Assembly (NCBI GenBank): GCA_020635195.1
Contig: JACKAG010000003.1
Location: 124,001-188,000 of the forward strand
Reading direction: 5' to 3'
Length of the DNA: 64,000 nucleotides
DNA from: Deltaproteobacteria bacterium
Lineage (GTDB): Bacteria; Bdellovibrionota_B; Oligoflexia; Oligoflexales; Bog-1112
Shown here one piece after another: positions 52,195 through 61,381 of this stretch. The position numbers were made by a program, and so were the translations under genes. The notes below the pieces were generated by a model. It was not told the origin of the DNA. It saw nothing but the letters and a program-made list of their open reading frames with translations, and made no database searches. Positions within the stretch are counted from its first letter, which is position 1, and every line of letters starts with the position of its first letter.

Positions 52195-53478
52195 ATGATA
52201 ACTGCCCGTTCATTCTACCAGATCTGGAAAGCCCCCGGAACCATCCTTGCCTTCGCAATTCTTGGTCTGTTGCTGGGATATTATAACCTGCCGATTGCCC
52301 ATGATGCTGCGACTGTGATCTCAGATTTATTTGTCAACCTTCTGAAACTCCTCAGCCTTCCGATGATTTTTCTGTCTATCGTGTCAACGCTGGGAGGCAT
52401 GAAAGATATGAAGCAGGCCCGTTCACTGGGAGGGCAGATTTTCAGTTATACCGCACTAACGACACTCCTTGCCGCGGCGGTTGCCATTGCCTGCTACCTG
52501 TTTCTTGATCCGGCAGGAAAAGCCAGCCTGGCTGGTCTGACAGAAACAGGCTCCCTACAAGCTCCACAAGGGCTCCCCCGTGAAAGCTACTGGAAACTCC
52601 TGATCCGCCATATCCCGGCAAATCTTTTGGACCCTTTTATCCGTCACGATGTCCTGGGCGTTCTTTTTCTGGCTCTTATGATCAGTGCCGCAACCCTTGG
52701 TCTCCCTGAAAAGCAAAAAAATACCCTCAACCATCTGTTCAGCTCCCTCTTTGCTCTGTTCTTAAGATTGGCTACGATCGTGATGACATTGGTTCCAATT
52801 GCCATCGCTGCCTTTACTTTTTTATTTGTCAGAGAACTGGACCATGATCAGGATCTGGATATCCGTGGGCTCATCACATATCTGCTCTGTATTGTCTCCG
52901 CCAACCTGATCCAGGCATGCCTTGTCTTACCCTCTATCCTGCTCTGGCATAAGATCAACCCCATCCGCCTGGTCAAAGCGATGTGGCCAGCTCTTACCAT
53001 CGCTTTTTTTGGAAAGTCATCCTCAGCTGCGCTTCCTACCGTGATACAGTGTGCCGAGCTGCGTGCGAATATCAGCCGTTTCACAGCCAGCTTCAGTTTT
53101 CCGATCTGCGCAACCATCAATATGAATGCCTGTGCAGCTTTTATTATTATCTCAGTTCTCTTTGTTTCAGAAGTTCACGGAGCAACTCTGACAAGCGCTG
53201 ACTATATAAGCTGGCTGATCGTCGGATCGATTGCAGCGGCTGGTAATGCAGCGGTTCCCATGGGCTGCTATTTTCTGGCGACCTCTCTCCTCGCAGCTCA
53301 GGGGACTCCTCTGACTATTATGGGTGCAATTCTGCCCTTCTACGCCTTGCTGGATATGCTGGAAACCGCAATTAACGTCTGGTCAGATTCCTGTGTCACA
53401 GCCATTGTCGACCAGAAACAACAGCGCCTACAGACTCTTTCTTATTCTTCCGAATCATCTCCACTCATCCCTTCCTGA
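52195..53478 (+). CDS. Second dicarboxylate/amino acid:cation symporter
   Basis: This 427-residue transporter belongs to the same family as that at 47835 but is diverged. It has L-L-K-L-L-S-L-P-M-I-F-L-S-I-V-S-T, G-K-S-S-S-A-A-L-P-T-V, A-T-I-N-M-N-A-C (instead of the usual N-M-D-G) and A-A-G-N-A-A-V-P-M-G-C. The Asp-to-Asn change at the Na-site motif is notable and may alter coupling or substrate. The start is set at ATG 52195, where homology begins; ribosome-binding support is weak. It is followed by the HU gene after about 145 bases. Confidence 0.88.
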   Translation: MITARSFYQIWKAPGTILAFAILGLLLGYYNLPIAHDAATVISDLFVNLLKLLSLPMIFLSIVSTLGGMKDMKQARSLGGQIFSYTALTTLLAAAVAIACYLFLDPAGKASLAGLTETGSLQAPQGLPRESYWKLLIRHIPANLLDPFIRHDVLGVLFLALMISAATLGLPEKQKNTLNHLFSSLFALFLRLATIVMTLVPIAIAAFTFLFVRELDHDQDLDIRGLITYLLCIVSANLIQACLVLPSILLWHKINPIRLVKAMWPALTIAFFGKSSSAALPTVIQCAELRANISRFTASFSFPICATINMNACAAFIIISVLFVSEVHGATLTSADYISWLIVGSIAAAGNAAVPMGCYFLATSLLAAQGTPLTIMGAILPFYALLDMLETAINVWSDSCVTAIVDQKQQRLQTLSYSSESSPLIPS

Positions 53479-53624
53479 TCAGAATCATCTAAAGAACGAA
53501 ATTCGCCGAATGAAACCTCACTCAGGACTTTTCATTTGGAAGGACTTCCCATTAGAATAGGGGGGTCATAGACTGGTCATGATTCATTATCAACCAAGTT
53601 GCCAAAACAGAGGGAGCGTATACC

Positions 53625-53906
53625 GTGAACAAGACTGAACTGACTGAGTGCATTGCCAACAAACTTGACATAAGCAAAGCTGACGCCGGTGAATTTCTGG
53701 ACACTTTTATCTCCACAATTCAGGAAAATTTGCACGGAGGCGTGAAGATCTCAGGACTTGGCACCTTTGCTGCTCAGAAAAGAAATGCACGGGTTGCACG
53801 CAACCCACAGACAGGAGCTGAAATCCAGGTTCCGGCTAAATGGGTTCCTGTTTTCCGAGCAGGCAGCGCTCTTAAAGAAGCTGCAACCCAAAAAAAAGTA
53901 CACTAA
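53625..53906 (+). CDS. HU-family DNA-binding protein
   Basis: The 93-residue histone-like protein starts with GTG 53625 (GGGAG upstream) and reads MNKTELTECIANKLDISKAD, then G-V-K-I-S-G-L-G-T-F, the DNA-wrapping arm R-N-A-R-V-A-R-N-P-Q-T-G-A and a terminal F-R-A-G-S-A-L-K-E-A. HU bends and compacts DNA and supports replication and regulation. Length and motifs are standard. It is convergent with the TIGR02147 gene. Confidence 0.96.
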   Translation: MNKTELTECIANKLDISKADAGEFLDTFISTIQENLHGGVKISGLGTFAAQKRNARVARNPQTGAEIQVPAKWVPVFRAGSALKEAATQKKVH

Positions 53907-53927
53907 CTTAACTCGTCTCAGAACAGA

Positions 53928-54851
53928 TCACCTTTTTACTCTCTCCAGATTTCGCTCAGACGAATCCGGAACAGAGAGCACTGAGCGGCGCATCATCGAT
54001 TTTCGCCGCTCTTCCTTTTTACATCCGGAAGTCAGAGGACAAACCTGAAAACTGACGGCAACACCCAGGCTTCCGACAGACTTTCGGGAGCGGAACCGGG
54101 CCCAGGATCGCAACCTGCTACGAAAGACCTCTATCTGTTGCTGCAATACCTTAACATCAGATTCCGACAGTAAAAAAGTTTCATGACTGAAAAGATCCTG
54201 CTCTGAAGATGCGGCCGCAAGCTCCATCCCCTCCGAGAGCAGTTGCCTTCTGAAATCATAATTTTGCTGCACCTTCTGTTGTTTGCCATGACTTTCAGGC
54301 AGACAAAACAGAAAATCTGCCGGAGAAGCTCCCAGAAGAGCCCTGCCTTGCAGAATGGCAAGACAGCTTAAAATAAGAGACTCGTCCAGTCTGATCCTCG
54401 ATCTCCGGCTGATCCACAAAGGCTCTGCGACAAAATCAACACCATAATGCACAGCGAGAGCCATAATAATCGTACAGGTCCTCCATTCTGCTGCTGATAA
54501 GTCCTCCAGACACGGCTGTATCTGATAAAAACGTGCAGCACCAGAAAAATCCGCGGCCTGTTTGCCTTTCCCTTCAGAACTGAACTGATCCAGCTCATTG
54601 ATAAAGCAAAAATACTCTCGTTCCTGCTCTCCCATCCTGAGCTGATCCATAATCTTTCCTGCACCTTTCGGGCCCAGGTTCTTTCTGCCTCTGATGATAT
54701 CCGTAAGATGGGAAGGAGATGAAAAACCAAGGTCCCGGCAAAATTTCCTCATACTATAAGCAGGGTTTTTCTCCCTTCTGCTCATGTAAAGACTGTTAAG
54801 AAAGTCTTTACATGAAATATGTTCATACACATGTTCTGATGTTCTTGTCAT
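53928..54851 (-). CDS. TIGR02147-family (DUF4423-like) regulatory protein
   Basis: This protein of about 307 residues begins with the TIGR02147 pattern: ISCKDFLNSLYMSRREKNPA, S-M-R-K-F-C-R-D-L-G-F-S-S-P-S-H-L-T-D-I-I-R-G-R-K (helix-turn-helix) and E-R-E-Y-F-C-F-I-N-E-L. The C-terminal helical domain carries the sensor-like part. Members are abundant in Bdellovibrio and Fibrobacter and are thought to regulate transcription; targets are unknown. ATG 54851 has GGAG upstream. It supports assignment of the organism to or near Bdellovibrionota. Confidence 0.85.
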   Translation of the reverse strand: MTRTSEHVYEHISCKDFLNSLYMSRREKNPAYSMRKFCRDLGFSSPSHLTDIIRGRKNLGPKGAGKIMDQLRMGEQEREYFCFINELDQFSSEGKGKQAADFSGAARFYQIQPCLEDLSAAEWRTCTIIMALAVHYGVDFVAEPLWISRRSRIRLDESLILSCLAILQGRALLGASPADFLFCLPESHGKQQKVQQNYDFRRQLLSEGMELAAASSEQDLFSHETFLLSESDVKVLQQQIEVFRSRLRSWARFRSRKSVGSLGVAVSFQVCPLTSGCKKEERRKSMMRRSVLSVPDSSERNLERVKR

Positions 54852-55019
54852 ATGCCACTCCTGAGCCTGCAAGTCCCGGAACAAACGTATGCCCATAATC
54901 GAACAGCACAGCCTCAAACTAAAGGGAGGCCAAAAAGACAAAAAAAATGCTTATATTACAAACAATAAGGCCAGACCACCGCGACAGGAAGCTCTCAGAT
55001 ATACCTTTCCCTACGGGAT

Positions 55020-56063
55020 TTACCCATCTGACCAGTCCAGAATCACCTTTGACGCCTGCCCTTCCCTTAACAGTTCAAAGCCTCTCTCAAACTCTGAAAC
55101 TGGAAAGCGATGCGTAATAACGGAGCTGATATCAAGGCCACTTTGTAAAAGCGCACTCATCTTGTACCAGGTCCCAAAGATTTCCCGGCCATAAATCCCT
55201 TTCATATGCAGCCCCTTAAAAACCGGCTCACTCCAGTCCATCGTCACCTCTTCTGGAAAAATACCCAGGACAGCAATTTTCCCACCATGATTCATGGCCG
55301 AAATCATCTGCCGAAAAGCGACAGGATGCCCGGACATCTCCAGACCAACACCAAAACCCTCTTCCATCTTCAGTGTATTCATAAGCTGAGTCAGGCTCTG
55401 TTGTGCAGGATTAGCAGCAAGCGTTGCCCCCATCTTTCTGGCAAGTTCGAGACGGACAGGATTCGGATCTGTCACCACGATATGGCGAGCCCCAGCGCGT
55501 CTGGCCACAGTAGCAGCCATCAGGCCCACAGGGCCAGCACCAGTAATCAGGACATCCTCACCCACCAGTGAAAAAGAAAGCGCCGTATGGACAGCATTAC
55601 CAAAAGGATCAAAAATAGCTGCAATATCATCCGAAATATCATCCGGAATCCGGAAGATATTCGCAACAGGTACCGTCATATATTCCGCAAAAGCACCATG
55701 TCGGTGAATTCCGATACCAAGAGTATTACGACACAGGTGTCTCATGGACGAACGACAGTTATGACAGACAGAGCAGGTGATATGCCCTTCAGCAGAAACT
55801 CTATCCCCAGGCTCTATACCTGTCACCCCCGGCCCCAGATCTGCAACTTCACCAGAAAATTCATGACCGATAATCAGCGGAACCGGAATGGTCTTTCTGG
55901 CCCAGGCATCCCAGTTATAAATATGAAGATCTGTGCCACAAATCGCTGTTTTCCGGACACGAATCAGAACTTCTCCAGGGCCAGGGACCGGACGCAAAGA
56001 TTCTTCCATCCAAAGCCCTGGCTTCTCCTGGCTTTTAACAAGGGATTTCATTTTTGATTTCAT
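55020..56063 (-). CDS. tdh: L-threonine 3-dehydrogenase
   Basis: The 347-residue zinc-dependent alcohol dehydrogenase oxidises threonine to 2-amino-3-ketobutyrate with NAD. Motifs are I-C-G-T-D-L-H-I-Y-N-W-D-A-W-A (catalytic zinc Cys), G-H-E-F-S-G-E-V, four Cys for the structural zinc (C-S-V-C-H-N-C-R-S-S-M-R-H-L-C), F-D-P-F-G-N-A-V-H-T and the Rossmann loop G-A-G-P-V-G-L-M-A. It overlaps kbl by four bases (ATGA), which carries out the next step, so the two are coupled. Length is typical. Confidence 0.97.
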   Translation of the reverse strand: MKSKMKSLVKSQEKPGLWMEESLRPVPGPGEVLIRVRKTAICGTDLHIYNWDAWARKTIPVPLIIGHEFSGEVADLGPGVTGIEPGDRVSAEGHITCSVCHNCRSSMRHLCRNTLGIGIHRHGAFAEYMTVPVANIFRIPDDISDDIAAIFDPFGNAVHTALSFSLVGEDVLITGAGPVGLMAATVARRAGARHIVVTDPNPVRLELARKMGATLAANPAQQSLTQLMNTLKMEEGFGVGLEMSGHPVAFRQMISAMNHGGKIAVLGIFPEEVTMDWSEPVFKGLHMKGIYGREIFGTWYKMSALLQSGLDISSVITHRFPVSEFERGFELLREGQASKVILDWSDG

Positions 56064-57250
56064 CGGGGGAGAACCTCCAGTCGCTTTCCGACTTTGATAA
56101 ATGCGTCAATCGATCGCTCCAGATCCTCTTTACTATGCGCTGCGGACATCTGCGTTCGTATTCTCGCCTCCCCCCGTGGAACAACCGGATATGAAAAACC
56201 AATGACATAGACACCTTCTGCAAGCAGTTCGTCAGCAAAATTCTTCGCCAGGGCAGCATCTCCCAGCATAACAGGAATAATCGGATGCTCTCCCGGAACC
56301 AGCTTAAATCCGGCAGCACTCATCCCTGCTCTGAAATACTGACTGTTGGCTTTCAGCTTTGCCCGGATCTCTGCCCCGTTTTCTGCAATCTCTAATGCTT
56401 TGAGAGAAGCCGCAGCAATCACAGGAGCCAGTGTATTTGAAAAAAGATATGGTCTCGATCTCTGGCGAAGATAGCTGATGATTTCTTTTTTACCGGAAGT
56501 ATAACCACCCGAAGCTCCCCCCAGAGCCTTCCCCAGGGTTCCGGTCAACAAGTCAACCCGGTCCATCACCCCACAATACTCATGCGTTCCACGCCCCTGT
56601 TCTCCGATAAAACCAACAGAATGAGAGTCATCCACCATCAGGAGAGCCTGATAGCGATCTGCCAGATCTGCAATAGCTCTGAGATCTGCAATGATGCCAT
56701 CCATCGAAAACACACCATCTGTACAAATCATCTTAAAACGACAGTCTTTTGCTTCTCTGAGCCTGGATTCAAGTTCTTCAAGACTACCATTCTGGTATCG
56801 CAGGCGCTTCGCCCGGCACAGGCGCACACCATCAATAATGCTTGCATGATTGAGAGAGTCGCTGATCACAGCATCTTCCGGACCCAGCAGAGTTTCAAAC
56901 AGACCACCATTTGCATCAAAGCAGGAACCATAAAGAATCGTATCTTCTGTTTTAAGAAAATCGCTGATCTTTGCTTCCAGCTCTTTATGGACTGTCTGCG
57001 TACCACAGATAAAACGAACCGAAGACATTCCAAATCCAAACTGATCCAGCGCTGCTCTGGCGGCTTCTTTCAGAGCAGGATGATTTGCCAGTCCAAGATA
57101 GTTATTGGAGCAAAGATTAATCAGTTGTCGACCTTCGCAAGACAGTATCGACTGCTGTGGACTCGTAATGATTCGCTCAGACTTATACAAACCATCATGC
57201 TTTAAAGATAAAGTCTCTTGTTTTATATGCTCAATAAAATCATTATTCAT
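56060..57250 (-). CDS. kbl: Glycine C-acetyltransferase (2-amino-3-ketobutyrate CoA ligase)
   Basis: This pyridoxal-phosphate enzyme of about 396 residues cleaves 2-amino-3-ketobutyrate with CoA to glycine and acetyl-CoA. It shows I-N-L-C-S-N-N-Y-L-G-L-A, S-V-R-F-I-C-G-T-Q, D-A-N-G-G-L-F-E, MVDDSHSVGFIGEQGRGTHE and the PLP lysine in T-G-T-L-G-K-A-L-G-G-A-S-G-G. ATG 57250 with GGGAG upstream is preferred to 57277. It is the first gene of the tdh operon and follows the 1335-residue protein gene by 16 bases. Confidence 0.97.
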   Translation of the reverse strand: MNNDFIEHIKQETLSLKHDGLYKSERIITSPQQSILSCEGRQLINLCSNNYLGLANHPALKEAARAALDQFGFGMSSVRFICGTQTVHKELEAKISDFLKTEDTILYGSCFDANGGLFETLLGPEDAVISDSLNHASIIDGVRLCRAKRLRYQNGSLEELESRLREAKDCRFKMICTDGVFSMDGIIADLRAIADLADRYQALLMVDDSHSVGFIGEQGRGTHEYCGVMDRVDLLTGTLGKALGGASGGYTSGKKEIISYLRQRSRPYLFSNTLAPVIAAASLKALEIAENGAEIRAKLKANSQYFRAGMSAAGFKLVPGEHPIIPVMLGDAALAKNFADELLAEGVYVIGFSYPVVPRGEARIRTQMSAAHSKEDLERSIDAFIKVGKRLEVLPR

Positions 57251-57266
57251 AACTGCTCCCGAAAAA

Positions 57267-60200
57267 TCATCGGACAAAGGATCGGCGATTCAGAAGTCGC
57301 TGACCAGATAACGCATCGTCTATCGCATCACTAAAAATAATAAAAGCATCATCCACTTCTGTCAGAAGATAGCGTCTGACCAGTTCCAGTTTTCCGGAAG
57401 ATCTTCTGCTGTTATTCAGAGTCTGAATCAGACCAGGAAAGCCATCCATACTGGAATCAAGTGTGACATGACGATAAAAATGTTCCGGCTGAACAAAGCT
57501 CAGTAAAACAGAAGCCATCCTGTACTCTTTCCTGTTTTTACAGAGAAGCCGGACAATGCTTTTCAGAACAGACCATGCAGCATGCTTAAAATGTTCATTT
57601 TCAAGGATACGACTGTTATCAAAAGCTTCTTTTTTTAGTTCTGGCTTGAGATTCCGGTATAATTGTCTGGTCTTCATAAAGCGTGATAAAAACTGACGAA
57701 TATAAAGTTGTCGAGGTTTCATCAACAGAAGATTCTGATATTTCATCTCTTCACACCACAAAGATGGTTCCTGATGCGATGCATGAATCCTGGCATATTC
57801 CTGACAGATTCTGTCTGAGTCAGGCCCATTATCTCCAAACAAATCGTCAAAAGCTCCGGCTCCTAAGAGCAGAACAGAGTTAAATTCGACCTCGCCCATA
57901 TAATATTTTGAAAAGACCGGATTAAAGACAATAAAATCTTCCGGGAAAAATGCACGATTTTGTCGAACAAGCTTTAGAAAATTATGACGATATGCCTGAT
58001 TTAAAAAATATTTTGTTTTTATTCTTGCAAAAAGCCCTCCCCCTTCATCCAGCTGCGCCCGGACTTCTGACCATGATTTTTGTTTGTATTCAAAGTGTCT
58101 TAGTTGTCTGACTTCATGCTCCCTTTCATAGCCCAGTTCATGAACAAGCTCACCGCTAAGAAAATTCTTTCCCCTGACTTCTGTCCGCCCTCTCTCCCAG
58201 ATAGCCTTTCTGATCCAGGGAATAGCCGCAGAAAATCTATGATTTCTCTGACGTACATACTTCGAATGCGTCAGACTAGAATGATATGGAACTTCCGGAT
58301 GCTTATGATTGATGTTCTCCATTAAAAATGACCGGTCCTCTTTATTTTTGAGGTCAAATCTGAAAACCTTCTGACGGGAGGTACTGGATTTATATTCAGC
58401 TTTCAGGAGGGGATACCTTATAAAAACAGCCCTCATAAAAGCATCTGCAAAAACATTGATCCGTTTCAGATCTCCCCAGGAGGCAAGAAGCTGATCATCT
58501 TTTCCTTTCATCAGATGAATCCGGTTTGTCAGATATGCTTCAAAACCAGTTTCTGCTCCGATACTTGCAAAAAAATTTGCCTTTCCCTGAGCCAGTACAA
58601 ACGCACCATTTCCAATATAAGAAGATCCTACCAGGATATCGCCGACTTCCATACCATCAATAATCTGCTGATTCAGATTTCTGAACAGATACTGACGACT
58701 TGCTCCTTCATTCTGGAGAAGCTTCGTCGCCTGAGCATAGTCTCTTACGGGACGTATTTTGATCATATCGGAACCAAAAACAAACTCTCCGCCCATTCCG
58801 GCAATATTCTGATCAAGCGGAATACCAAGGCCCCATAAAGCAATATCCGACCCAGCCCCAAGAGTCACCGCAAGCCTGAAAATATCCACAACCCAATAGG
58901 GATATTCATGTGATTCCGATGTCGGATTTTCAATGACAAAACGCATCGGAATAAACCAGTCAAGACCGAACTTAATCCCACTATAAAAACACTGATTTTT
59001 ACAGAAAGGATTTCCGTTATTATCTTTGATCATGACATTGCTAAACTGAAAACTTTCCAGAAGATTTTTCTGAACCAGATGACCGGCCTGAAGGACAAGA
59101 CCTGTTGTCAGAGCTTTATAAATTTCATTTTTATGACGCCCTTCTGTAGCTGTCCCGATCACAGAACCCCAGTCTCGTGGCCAGAACTCTCTGTCCTGAG
59201 AAAAAAGCGTCTGATCCGGATCATTCAGATAGCCTTTTTTGAACATCGCATCATAACCCGGAACTGCATAGTGTTTCGGATCATGAATCCGGCTCTCATC
59301 CCGGATCTGAAACCATTTTCCGTCAAATCCTCTGAATCTCTTGCCTGTCATTCCAAGAGCCCGACACAACTGATCTCGCCGACGAAGAAAAATATCTGTA
59401 TAATACTCAGCAACAAGATCCGGATAGCCAGCATACATAAAAATGGACCTGATTTTATTTGCCGGAATCTGCGAAACCATCCTCATTAACCAACGGGCAT
59501 CACTAAAACTCACCGTCTTAAGTGCAGGAAACGGAAATAAAGTGTAATAATTCAGCTTAAGTGATTTCAGCCTTCCATTCCGATGGTGGCGGACCTTTTT
59601 CACCAGATCTTTTTCAAAATTGTTTGGAAATCCAAATCCGAGAGCAATCCCCATATCTGAATTGGAATAGGCAAACTTAAAGTTCTCCTGTTCTGAAGAG
59701 TCTGACACAGGGATCATTTTAACCTTTGTATTATCATCTTTAACATCCGGATCCTGAATCAGAGCAAGGAAGAGTGCAAATGCGCGGAATTCTCTCTTCA
59801 GATTTTTTCCCAGCCCTGTCCTGATGAACAAACTAACGTTCCTGTCTGTTTTCAGATCAGATTTTTTTTCAAGAGAAACCCCTCGCATTTCTATATATTT
59901 CTTACCCTCTTCATCTTCTCTGATCTTTTCAAATGCAGAACGGATATTCCAGACATCCTGACCTCGGAATCTTTCGTTCAGCTCTCCAATCACCTTTTGA
60001 TTAAGGTAGACATCAAACGAATCATAAGACTCGTAAGCCTCTTCCGGGAGATAAAGTCTCACTACCTTTTTGTAATAAGTCGGATCAATCGTAAATCCGA
60101 GCATAGCCGCAAGATTATTCACAGCTGGCTCTATATTGACCTCACTTGAAATAATCACACGTTCAATAGCAGAAGCGGGACTCAAAGGTGTCGGAGACCC

Positions 60201-61274
60201 GATTTTATCGGTCAGAAATTTCATCTTCCACTTTTGGTTATCACCATAAATCACATTAATTTTCGGCGTCGTTCCACGTGAGGATGATGAAGGAGAAAGG
60301 ACAACCGATATTTCGGTATCAGGATTGTAAAGAGCCTGAATCTGCTCTTCCGTATGCCGCTGTTCCAGAGAACGGCGGCCAAGATCATGGTAGCTTTCAG
60401 GTTTCCATTCTGCCAGATTCCAGTGAGGTCTGCGCCAGAAACCGGAGTCCGGGGGATCAAAAACAGAGGTGTCCACACCACCCTTCTCCAGCCCGTCCAG
60501 CTGCTCTGGTGAAAACCAGTACTGATCAGGATAAGAGGACCGCATCCCCTCAGGGACCGGAATATTCGCAGCTTCTGTTCTGCCTGATCGGATCTCATGA
60601 TGCTTCACAAAAGAGCGTCCGATCAGGGCCAGATATCTTGTCCTGGATGTTGCCCGGCCCCAGACAGGATCTTCTGCCCGCAGTGCTTCCCGAGCTTCAT
60701 AGGCCGTAAAAAATTGTCCGACAAAACCCTGCGCCTCAGCACGATTGATCTGATCTAAACGGACCTGTTTCGCCAGAACTTTGGCTTTCTTCATAGAAGA
60801 CACCGCAAGATGGCTTACCAGATAAGATTCCTGAGCCTTCCATTTTTTAAATAGTTTCTTAAGAGAATCGTCCTCTGCCTTGTGATGCCAGTCAATATCA
60901 CGGCAAAAGCGGTGATCCTGCTTCAGCTTCTCCGGAAGTTTGCTACTGCAATATGCCAGGAAAGCCTCTTGCTGTATCGCTTCCACATCTCTGATGAACT
61001 GCTCTGCAAGCTCATCATCAAAAAATCCGCTTTCCGAAAAGTAGGAGGACAGAATCCCGGAAGGAGAACGCCTTTCGATTCCATCACGACCAGCCTGCAT
61101 CACACTTTCTGCAAAAAACTCTCTGTAGCTGCGACCCTCTTTCACAGGACTCAGATAGCCGGGAAGATTTCGTACGTCATCAAAGCTTCCGAGAATATCA
61201 GCAGATAATTCTGAAAACAGGGCCAGGCAGAAAAGCCACAGAACAGAATAAATATAAAGCTTCTTCAGATTCAT
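57267..61274 (-). CDS. Large exported protein of unknown function
   Basis: A 1335-residue product with a signal peptide (MNLKKLYIYSVLWLFCLALF, cleavage near S-A-D). I recognise no domain. It is rich in charged and aromatic residues, with many short W/Y/F motifs (R-Y-L-A-L-I-G-R-S-F-V-K, PHWNLAEWKPESYHDLGRRS) and a central region with LFPFPALKTVSFSDARWLMR. Scattered Cys include FCKNQCFYSGIKFGLDWFIP. There is no internal repeat. The size, export and lack of recognisable domains suggest an envelope or host-interaction protein. It could be co-transcribed with kbl-tdh (16-base gap) but is not functionally linked in any obvious way. Confidence 0.7.
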   Translation of the reverse strand: MNLKKLYIYSVLWLFCLALFSELSADILGSFDDVRNLPGYLSPVKEGRSYREFFAESVMQAGRDGIERRSPSGILSSYFSESGFFDDELAEQFIRDVEAIQQEAFLAYCSSKLPEKLKQDHRFCRDIDWHHKAEDDSLKKLFKKWKAQESYLVSHLAVSSMKKAKVLAKQVRLDQINRAEAQGFVGQFFTAYEAREALRAEDPVWGRATSRTRYLALIGRSFVKHHEIRSGRTEAANIPVPEGMRSSYPDQYWFSPEQLDGLEKGGVDTSVFDPPDSGFWRRPHWNLAEWKPESYHDLGRRSLEQRHTEEQIQALYNPDTEISVVLSPSSSSRGTTPKINVIYGDNQKWKMKFLTDKIGSPTPLSPASAIERVIISSEVNIEPAVNNLAAMLGFTIDPTYYKKVVRLYLPEEAYESYDSFDVYLNQKVIGELNERFRGQDVWNIRSAFEKIREDEEGKKYIEMRGVSLEKKSDLKTDRNVSLFIRTGLGKNLKREFRAFALFLALIQDPDVKDDNTKVKMIPVSDSSEQENFKFAYSNSDMGIALGFGFPNNFEKDLVKKVRHHRNGRLKSLKLNYYTLFPFPALKTVSFSDARWLMRMVSQIPANKIRSIFMYAGYPDLVAEYYTDIFLRRRDQLCRALGMTGKRFRGFDGKWFQIRDESRIHDPKHYAVPGYDAMFKKGYLNDPDQTLFSQDREFWPRDWGSVIGTATEGRHKNEIYKALTTGLVLQAGHLVQKNLLESFQFSNVMIKDNNGNPFCKNQCFYSGIKFGLDWFIPMRFVIENPTSESHEYPYWVVDIFRLAVTLGAGSDIALWGLGIPLDQNIAGMGGEFVFGSDMIKIRPVRDYAQATKLLQNEGASRQYLFRNLNQQIIDGMEVGDILVGSSYIGNGAFVLAQGKANFFASIGAETGFEAYLTNRIHLMKGKDDQLLASWGDLKRINVFADAFMRAVFIRYPLLKAEYKSSTSRQKVFRFDLKNKEDRSFLMENINHKHPEVPYHSSLTHSKYVRQRNHRFSAAIPWIRKAIWERGRTEVRGKNFLSGELVHELGYEREHEVRQLRHFEYKQKSWSEVRAQLDEGGGLFARIKTKYFLNQAYRHNFLKLVRQNRAFFPEDFIVFNPVFSKYYMGEVEFNSVLLLGAGAFDDLFGDNGPDSDRICQEYARIHASHQEPSLWCEEMKYQNLLLMKPRQLYIRQFLSRFMKTRQLYRNLKPELKKEAFDNSRILENEHFKHAAWSVLKSIVRLLCKNRKEYRMASVLLSFVQPEHFYRHVTLDSSMDGFPGLIQTLNNSRRSSGKLELVRRYLLTEVDDAFIIFSDAIDDALSGQRLLNRRSFVR

Positions 61275-61381
61275 GCAGCCATCCGGTTACTCAAAGCTAC
61301 CAGTCAGGCATCCGCTTATATTCGAAATAGTCTTCTGATTAAAAGTAATACCCTGAATGGAAAAAAGAGGCTACAGAAAGA

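Noticed and set aside
56582..57205. 207-codon plus-strand frame
   Set aside because: Antisense to kbl; no recognisable protein features.
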